NCBI RefSeq assembly: GCF_016125575.1 | Contig: NZ_WGLM01000004.1 | Location: forward strand, 746,501 to 810,500 | Reading direction: 5' to 3' | DNA length: 64,000 nt | Source of the DNA: Limimaricola sp. | GTDB taxonomy: Bacteria > Pseudomonadota > Alphaproteobacteria > Rhodobacterales > Rhodobacteraceae | Part shown: in pieces, positions 15,001-24,000 of the stretch | Layout of the letters: the number at the start of each line of letters is the position of its first letter | How positions within the stretch are numbered: the stretch's first letter is position 1 | Made by a program: the position numbers and the translations under genes | The notes under the pieces: generated by a model | Databases searched by the model: none | What the model saw: the letters and a program-made list of their open reading frames with translations, nothing else | What the model was told of the DNA's origin: nothing

Positions 15001-18000
15001 GGCGGCACCAGCGGCCAGGACCTCAACATCGAATTGAGCACGATCTTCGAGACGGTCACCGTCAACGAATACAACGATTCCAGCGACCCCACGAAGGTGA
15101 CCGGCACCCATACCGAGCGGCAGCCGAAGGCCGACTATCTTGACAAGTTCGTCAAGACGACTGGCTCGTTTACCGAGACCAACGCCGATGCGGGCCAGTA
15201 TTATTCCGACTACAAGAACTACTCGGTCACGACGCGGAAGTGGACGACCGGTGGCGGCTACCTGAAGAAGAAGACCGTCTGGAACGAGACCACGACGGTC
15301 GAGGGCCTGAAGAAATACTGGGATATCGGCATCCGCGCCGACCTGCCGATTTCCATTCAGTTCCTGCAAGGCTCGGCCACGCCATCGGTCCGTGTCGAAA
15401 GCGTCGGCGCGCTGGAGATTGCCGGCGATATCAAGACCGCACCCAATGCGCAGATCTTCCTCAATCCGCAGTTCACCGTGCCGGGCGGCACGCTTGGCCC
15501 GTCGGGTGGGTCGATCACCGCGACGCGGTCGGTCTCTGTTTCGGGCGTCTTGCAGACAATCGACACCTCGGGCGCGGTCGATCTGACCTCGGTCAAGTTC
15601 GTGCCGCCTGCGCCGACGACTTTGGCGGCGACGTCGTTCTTCTCGGCCTTCTCTGCCCCCTCGCTTGTCGAGGGAACCACCGTGATGCCGGTCGGCACCG
15701 AGGTCATCAACATCAATTCGCACGGTTATGATATCCGTATTCTGCGTGGGTCCGACACCAACACCGCCGGCTATATGGCGGTTGGCACGATCGATGCCGG
15801 CGTCGGCAACGTCTACATCTTCGCACCCGACGGCATCTATGCGGCGGGCCCGGATTCCATCATCCGCGGCAACCGGATCGAGCTTCAGGCCAGCCATGGG
15901 CCAATCGGCACCGCGCTTGCCCCGATCCGGATCGATACTGACAGCACCACGCCGACTGGCGGTTTCTCGGGCGCATCCAAGGGCGGCCTTTACGTGACCG
16001 AAGTGACGGGCGACCTGAACCTTGTCGCGCCTGACCAGATCAAGACCGGTTTCCTGCGGCCCGACGATACCGGACCGATCTCGGTCGGTTCGCTCGACCT
16101 GATCGACGGCAACACCGTTTATCGCGGCATCGTGGTTCTGACGGCCGAGACCGGTTCGATCTTCGACATGAACATCGAAGATGACGCCACCCTGACCGAT
16201 CAGCGCCTTGCGGCTTATAAGGACAAGCTGGGCCTAACCGGTGGCAACCGCCTGATCATTGGCGCGCAAATCGATAGCGAGACGCGGACCGCCTACCAGA
16301 ACTACCTCAATTACTGGGATCTGATTCGCTTCCCGCTGAACGTCACCTCGACCGACCCAGCGCTTGCGGTGGCCGTCGACAAGGGCCCGGTCTCGTCCGA
16401 CCTTGAAAGCCTCTCTAGCTTCCAGACGCTGGTCACCAACACGGCGAACCAACTGATGGACCGGCCGGACAACACCCTGACGCTGGCCCAGGCCCAGGCC
16501 CAGGCGCATGACCAGCTCTTTAACCTCTACAACCCGATCCATCAGGCCAACTACAACAAGGCCTATGTCGATGACGTGATCTACAAGCAGTATTACGCCG
16601 TCATTCAGCCTCAGAACGAGGTCAACGCCGACCTGACCCAACTGGCCACCTTCAAGGCCGAGGTTGCCCGGCAACTCGCCGCCGACTTCCTGCCGAAGGT
16701 CAACGCCGCCTTCAGTGCGCTCAACGACAGGTTGGCGGCGCTGGACGTCAGCGCCAGCAGCGACGTGGCCGACTACATCAACATCATCCATCCCGACCAG
16801 ACCGGCGACAGCCGCGTCGCCCTGACCGACTTGGCCAGCTTCAACACCTATATCGACGACCAGCTGACCGCCCCCGGCAACACCAAGACGCGGGCCGAAC
16901 TGGTTGACGACGGCATCGCCCGCTTCGGCGCGCTGCACCAGGATCTGTGGGTCTACGACCAGACCACGCTGGAGCAATACGTGACGGTGATCCGCGCCGA
17001 AACGCAGACCTCGGCGCTGGATGGCTCGTCCAACCCCATCGAGGTGGCCGCGCTGATGAAGGCCAAGGCGGGCTTTGACACGCATCTTGCCGCGGGCGAC
17101 TACGATGGGCTGGTGTCCGGCTTCGATGGCGCAACCCGTCAGACCGAAATCACCGATGCGCTGGTCTATCGCTACGGCGACCTGCACGCGGCCAACTATG
17201 ATCGCATCGAGCAGCCGAGCTACGTCGAGAGCCAGTTCCTGACCGGCGCTCAGCGGGAATCCGAGATTGATGCCCGTCTGGCCCAGACCGCCGATATCGA
17301 GGCGGCACTTTCGGCCTCGGTCGCCAAGACGCTTTATCCGTTGCTCTTGGTCAACTCGATCGCCGGCGGCGCTACCGCCGCGGCCGAGAACGCCAACATC
17401 GTGTCCACCGACGTTACGTTGATTGCCAATGGCAACGGCTCCACCGACGATGGCCGCATTGGCACGCTGACCGAACCGGTAAACCTCGACTTCACGGCCG
17501 ATCTGTCGACCGACGTGCCCGGCCTGACCTCGGACGAGAGCCAGCAGCGGCTGGACCAGCAAGCGATCCGGCGCGGGCTGCAAACGCAGGATATCGTCGA
17601 TGTCGTTTATCAGCTTTATGTCTACAACGGCGCCGACACGAGCCTGACCACCCAGCCAGGCCAGGGCCAGATGGCGGCCAGCGGCGACTACACCGCCGTC
17701 AAAGTTTCCTTTGCCAATCTGACCGGCGGCGATGCACAGACAGTCAACCAGGGCGACTACTACGCGATCTGGGGCAACTGGCCGGATTCCGGTTCGAGCG
17801 AACCGATTTATACCTACAAGCTTTTCAAGCGGACAGGCGCCACCACTCCGGTGCGGCCGCAAGACGTGGACTGGACCGCGACGACGTTGACCGGTTGGGT
17901 CGAGGTGGCTAATCCCAAGGCCTACGCGACCAATGCGCAGCCGCTGCAACTGACGCATGGTCAGCTTGTTGCGGACGTCTGGAAAGTGTTGCGCGTCTCG

Positions 18001-21000
18001 GCCCGTCCGTTCCAGGACGTGAACCTTCGCGCAGTCAACGACACACTCCCGACGACGCTGAACCTCGTCAGCGCCGGCATGGCGGGGATCGGCCATGACG
18101 GCACCGAGCTTGATGTCGCCTCGGCCGATGCTGGCGGCTTCCTGCGGCTGGTCACGACCGGAAATATGTACGACGTCTCGACCGGATCCAGCGCGGCCCA
18201 TGCCAAGGATTACATCAGCCTGATCGCCGACGGCGAGATCGGCACAAGTTCCAAAGCCTTCCGCGTCAACGTCGAGGCGGGCTCGGTCCTGCTGCTGCAA
18301 AGCGGCGGACAGTCCAACATCCAGCAGATCGGTGGCGACCTGATCGTCGAGCGCGCGCTGACCGGTGGTAACTTCACCCTCACCACGCCCTCGACCCTGC
18401 AGATCGGCAAGATCGAGTCGCTGGGCACCGTCACAATCCATGCCGGTGGTTCTGTGACCGACCGCACTGATGACGGGCTTGATCCGGTGCTAGACATCAT
18501 CGCGCAGAATCTCGTGCTTGATGTGACGGGCAATTTCGGCACCGCCGCGAACCGTCTGGAAATCGATGTGGCCGAGGCCACGTCGGGGACCGTCACGGGC
18601 ACCTTCTACGTGCAGGATACCGGCATCTTTGCGCTGGGCACCAATGACCTGACAATCACCGGTGCGGCCGACATCGTGGCCTTCAGCTCGATCCGCGACG
18701 ACTTCGGTGCGACGCTGAATGCCGGTACGCTGACGCTGTTCAGCACCTCGGGCAACATCGGCAACCGTCCGACCGAAACCAATGATCAGCAACTCGACAT
18801 CCTGATCACCGGCGTGGATGGGTCGTTGACGGCCAGTGCCGCGAACGAAATCTGGATTACCTCCGCAGGTGCCGTGGCGATGAACAAGGCCACCGCCGGA
18901 AATATCATCACGATGGCGATTGCCGGCGCGCTGACCGACTTCAACAACGATACCCTGCCCAATTTCGACACCACGCTGCTGCGGCTGACTGCCGCTGCCA
19001 TCGGTGCCGCGACCAACTACATCGACACCAAGAGCCAAAAACTCGCCTTCGATGCGAAGAACGATGTCTTCATCCGCACCATCGGCGGCGTGGAAATGTC
19101 CGAGAAATATGTCGACGTGAACGGTGACGGGTCGGAATACTGGTCTGGCCGTGCGGGCGGCAATGTGACGATCTACGTGGAAGAGACCAGTGCCGTGGAC
19201 GACAACTTTGTCCTGTCGGCCGATGCGGGCGCCAAGGGCCTGATGGCCGATGGCAACATCACTCTCAATATCGGCGACAACGCGACATTCGGCGCGGGAA
19301 CCACCGTCAAGACGGATGGCGACCTGACGGTGCGGATCGACTATGGCAGCACTGATGTCGCGGGTGGTCGGTTGGACATGTTCGGCCGCTGGGTTGCGGT
19401 GAACACCAATGTCTTCGGCAACGCTGACCCCGATACGATCAACATCCAGCCGGAAGAGATCCGGGGCAATGTCAATGTCTATGCCGGCGGCAGCAGTGAC
19501 CTTGTGATCGTCACCAACCTCAATGCGCGCACCGCCGACGAAGGCTTTACCGTTGACGGGCAGGCCGGGGCGGACGAGTTCATCGTCAACCGCGCCGCGA
19601 CACCGGTCAGTTACAACCTGACCTTCCACGACACCGGCGCTCCCGATGACGGGGCCGACTTCCTGACCATCAACGGCCGCGATTCCGCCTCAAGCGCACC
19701 GGCCGACATCGCCGCGGCCTCGGACGTGATCCTTGTCCGCAAGAACTTCATCGCGCTGCTGAACGAGGATACCGGCGGCAGCCTGCTGAACGATTTCGAA
19801 CGCATCAACTACGACGAGTCGATCAACGGCCGGGTCATCATCAATGGCCTCGGCGGCGAGGACCGGTTCTACAGCGACGACACCTCGGCGATGATGACGC
19901 TGGACGGCGGCGCCGATAACGACACGTTCCAGATCGGTCAGATGTTCGGCGCCGACCGGGTGACGCCCAACGTCGCACCGGGCGACGAGATTGCCACCAA
20001 CGAAACCACGCAGGGCTTCCTCTCTGTCGGCAACTCGCTGCCGATGGTGGTCTATGGCGGCACGGGCGAGGACAACTTCACCGTCTATTCGAACAAGGCG
20101 CTGACCAAGCTCTTTGGCGAGGACGGCGACGATACCTTCACCGTCCGCGCCTTCATCCTGAAGGCCGATCCCAACACGGTTGCCGGTGGTGGCGATACCG
20201 AACTTTTCGGCGGCGCCGGGGCCGACCTGATCCTCTACAACATGAACGCGCCGCTGAAGATCGATGGCGGTGCGGGCATCGACAAGGTCGTCGTGCTGGG
20301 CACCGAGGGCAATGACAGCTTCCTGATCACCGACCAGGGCATCTACGGCGCCGGTCTGAACATCAGCTTCGAAGGTGTCGAGCTGGCCGAGGTCGATGGT
20401 CTGGAAGGCAACGACACCTTCTACGTCACCTCGACATCCAACAAGATCGCGACCACCATCATCGGTGGCTTGGGCGAGGATACCGTCAATGTCGGCGGCG
20501 ACGTGACCACACCCATCGTTTCGCTCGAGGTCGAGGGGACATCGGCCATCGTCAACCATTCCGCCCTGTCCAACGATCCGGCCTTCAACGGCATCTTCGT
20601 TGACGGCGTGAAACTGAACGTCGCAGCGGCCAATCGTGGCCTCGTCCAGATCGACGACAGCATGCTGGGTGTCCTGACAGAGGGCGGCGCGGGCGGCTAC
20701 TACATGGTCCGCATGGTCGCGCCGATCACGCAGGCAGCCTACCTGACCGTCTCGGCGGCACGTTCGTCCACGCAAGATGAAGAAGCGACGATGAACGGCC
20801 CGGTCAAGGCGCAAAGTGCGCTGGTCTCGTCCGACAACAGCAATTTCGCCTCGGCGCAGGTCCTGACCTTCAACGCCAGCAACTGGGACCAGTGGCAGAA
20901 GGTTTATGTGCAGGCGCCCGACGATAACGCACTTGAGGGCACACGGACCGTGGTCATCAGCAGCAGCCTGATCAGCGCCGATCCAGCGGTGCAGGGCGTG

Positions 21001-24000
21001 CAGATCCAGAACGAAGAGGTCACGGTCTTTGACAACGATCAGGCCGACGTGCTGGTCGAAGGCAATATCAACAAGGTCAACGTGATCGAGGGCGGCGCTG
21101 CTGCCACGCTGCAGGTGCGCCTGTCGCGGCAGCCCGACGTCGGCGAGACAGTGACCGTCGCGCCGCAGACCAATGGCAGCGCCGATTATACCGTCAACGG
21201 CCCGCTGACCTTCACCCACGACAACTGGGACACGCCGCAGGATCTTAACATCTCGGCCATCGCCGATGGCATCCTCGAGAATACCGAGTTGCAGGCGATG
21301 TACCTTGATGTCTCCAGCAGCAACGTCGGCAGCGATTTCAATCGTGCTGAATCGGCGGAAGTCGACGTGCGCATCACTGACATCGACAAGGGCGCGGTGA
21401 TCATCACCCAAAGCGGTGGCAGCACGCTGGTGACGGCCAACGAATCCGACAACTACACCATGGTGCTGAACAAGGCGCCGACCTCGGACGTCACCGTCTC
21501 GGTTCTGACCGATGGCCAGACCATTGCCAGCAGCACTGACACGCGCTGGGACGCCACGCAGAAGGCCATCGTCTTTACCCCGGACAACTGGATGACCCCG
21601 GCCGAGATCACGCTGTCGCTGGGCACCGTCGTGACGGAACCGCAGCCCACCGTGAAGCCCGGCATCCAGCCGCAAGTAATCAACACGATCCAGGGCCCGC
21701 TTTACGTCTATGGCGGCGTTGGCCCGGGCGCTGACCGTGCCGTGGTCCGTGGCGTCACCCTGCCGACCGAGGCGGATGTGGACCTGCCCAATGTCAGCAC
21801 ACCCACTGACGAGACGCTCAACACCGACCGGCTGTTCATCTACAACGGCGGAAGCGTCGCCAACCAAAGCGGCGTGCTGACCGAGAACCGGCTGACCGGC
21901 TTCGACATGGGCGCCAACGATCTTGTGTTGAAAGGCGGGACCGTCGACAACCCGACGACCAACACCTACCAGGCCGGGATCACCTATTCCGACATGGAAA
22001 TCGTCGAGGTGATGCTGGGCAGCGGCAATGACACGCTGGACATCAACAGCACCGCGCAGGGCGCGATCACCGTCGTCCACGGCGGCGGCGGCGACGACAT
22101 CCTGCGCGTCGTCTCGGCGGTGCCGGGGCAAGAGGCGCAGGCGGGCGGCCAGGACCGCACGCTGGTCCTCTACGGCGACACCTCGCAGGACGGGATGCGC
22201 TACTCAATGCGCGGCGGCGTGGCCAATGGCCAGTCGCGGGCCTTCACCAACCCCGGCAACGACACGATCGATGCCAGCGATGCCTCGGGCGGCGTGATCG
22301 CCTATGGCGGGGTCGGCAACGACTCGATCACCGGCAGCGCCTATAACGACCAGCTTCTGGGCGGATCGGGCGACGACACGATCGAGGGGCTGGCCGGCAA
22401 CGATCACCTTTACGGCGACAACGGCCTACGGGTCGACCTGTCGGTCCGTAACAGCCTGCAGCCGCAGCTGATCTCGATCATCACGTCGCAGGATACCACC
22501 GCGGCCGATTTCGATACCGGCACCGGCGACGCGCTGGCGGCGGCCGGCAACGACACGATCACCGCCACCGGCGGCGACAACATCGTCATCGGCGACTTCG
22601 GCGTGATCGACCAGATCGCCGGCACCAACCGCGCGTTCGAGACCGGCGCCATCACCTTCGTCCGTTCGGTTCGTGACAGCGAGGGCGGGGCGGATTCGAT
22701 CAGCACCGGCGCCGGACGCGACTGGATCCTGGGCGGGGCCGAGGGTGATACCATCAACGCGGGCAACGGGGCCAACATCGTCTTCGGCGACATGGGCAAG
22801 CTGACCGTTCTGAACGGTCAGTATCCGCTGGTCGCGCAGTCGGCCCTGACCGTGACCGGCGCCGAGGGCGCCGACTCGATCACCAGCGGGTCCGGCAACG
22901 ACTGGATCATCGCCAGCCTTGGCGCCGATCACGTTGACGCGGGCGACGGGCCGAACGTGGTGCTGGGCGACAACGGCATGATCACCGCCGACGACCAGCA
23001 GCGCCTGTCGCAGATCGTCAGCTCTGAAACCGGCCACGGCGCGGGCGACAGCATCACCGCCGGCAATGGCGTCTCCTACATCTTCGGCGGCTTCGGCTCC
23101 GATACCATCGGCACCGGCAACGGCGATGCGGTGGTGCTGGGCGATGCCGGGCAGCTCGACTTCGTGGCGGGTGTCCGGTCGCAACTGACCAGCGTGGTCG
23201 ACGATCCTGCGTTCGACGGGGTCGATACCTTCATCGGTGGCGACGGCAACGACTGGGTGATCGGCGGCGGTGCGGGCGACTACATCAGCACCGGCAGTGG
23301 CGAAAGCGCCATCTTCGGCGACAACGGCATCATCACTACCGACAGCCAGCAGCGCCTGCTGCAGATGCTCAGCCTCGACACCAACGAGGGTGGCGACGAC
23401 ACCATCCTCAAGGGGGCAGGGGCCGGCTATATCTTCGGCGGCTTCGGGTCTGATACCGTCACCTCCAACAGCGGCAATGACGTGATCCTTGGCGATGTTG
23501 GCCAGCTCGACTTCGTGGCGGGGGTTCGTTCGGTGATGCAGGGCTGGATCGAAGACCCCGATTATGGCGGGGGCGACACGATCGGGTCCGGCGCGGGCGA
23601 TGACTGGGTCATCGGCGGCAGCGGCAACGATGTCATCACCAACGACAGCGGGCTGTCGATCGCGCTGGGCGACGCCGGGCGGATCGAAGGCGATGCCAAT
23701 GGCGTCTTCACCCGGATCGAGAACACCCAGACCAGTACCGGCGGCGATGACACCATCACCGGCGGCAGCGACCGCGACATCATCATGGGCGGTGCCGGCA
23801 GCGACTTCATCGACGGCGGCGCGGGCAACGACTTCCTGCAGGGCGACAACGGCATCATGACCCGCGTCGTCGATGGCAGCGGTGGCGAGTTGCTGACCTT
23901 CGAAAGCAATGCCCAGGCGCTGTTCGACGGGGCGGCCGACACCATCATCGGTGGCGACGGGCGCGACATCATGATCGGCGGCGTGGGTGGCGACAAGTTT

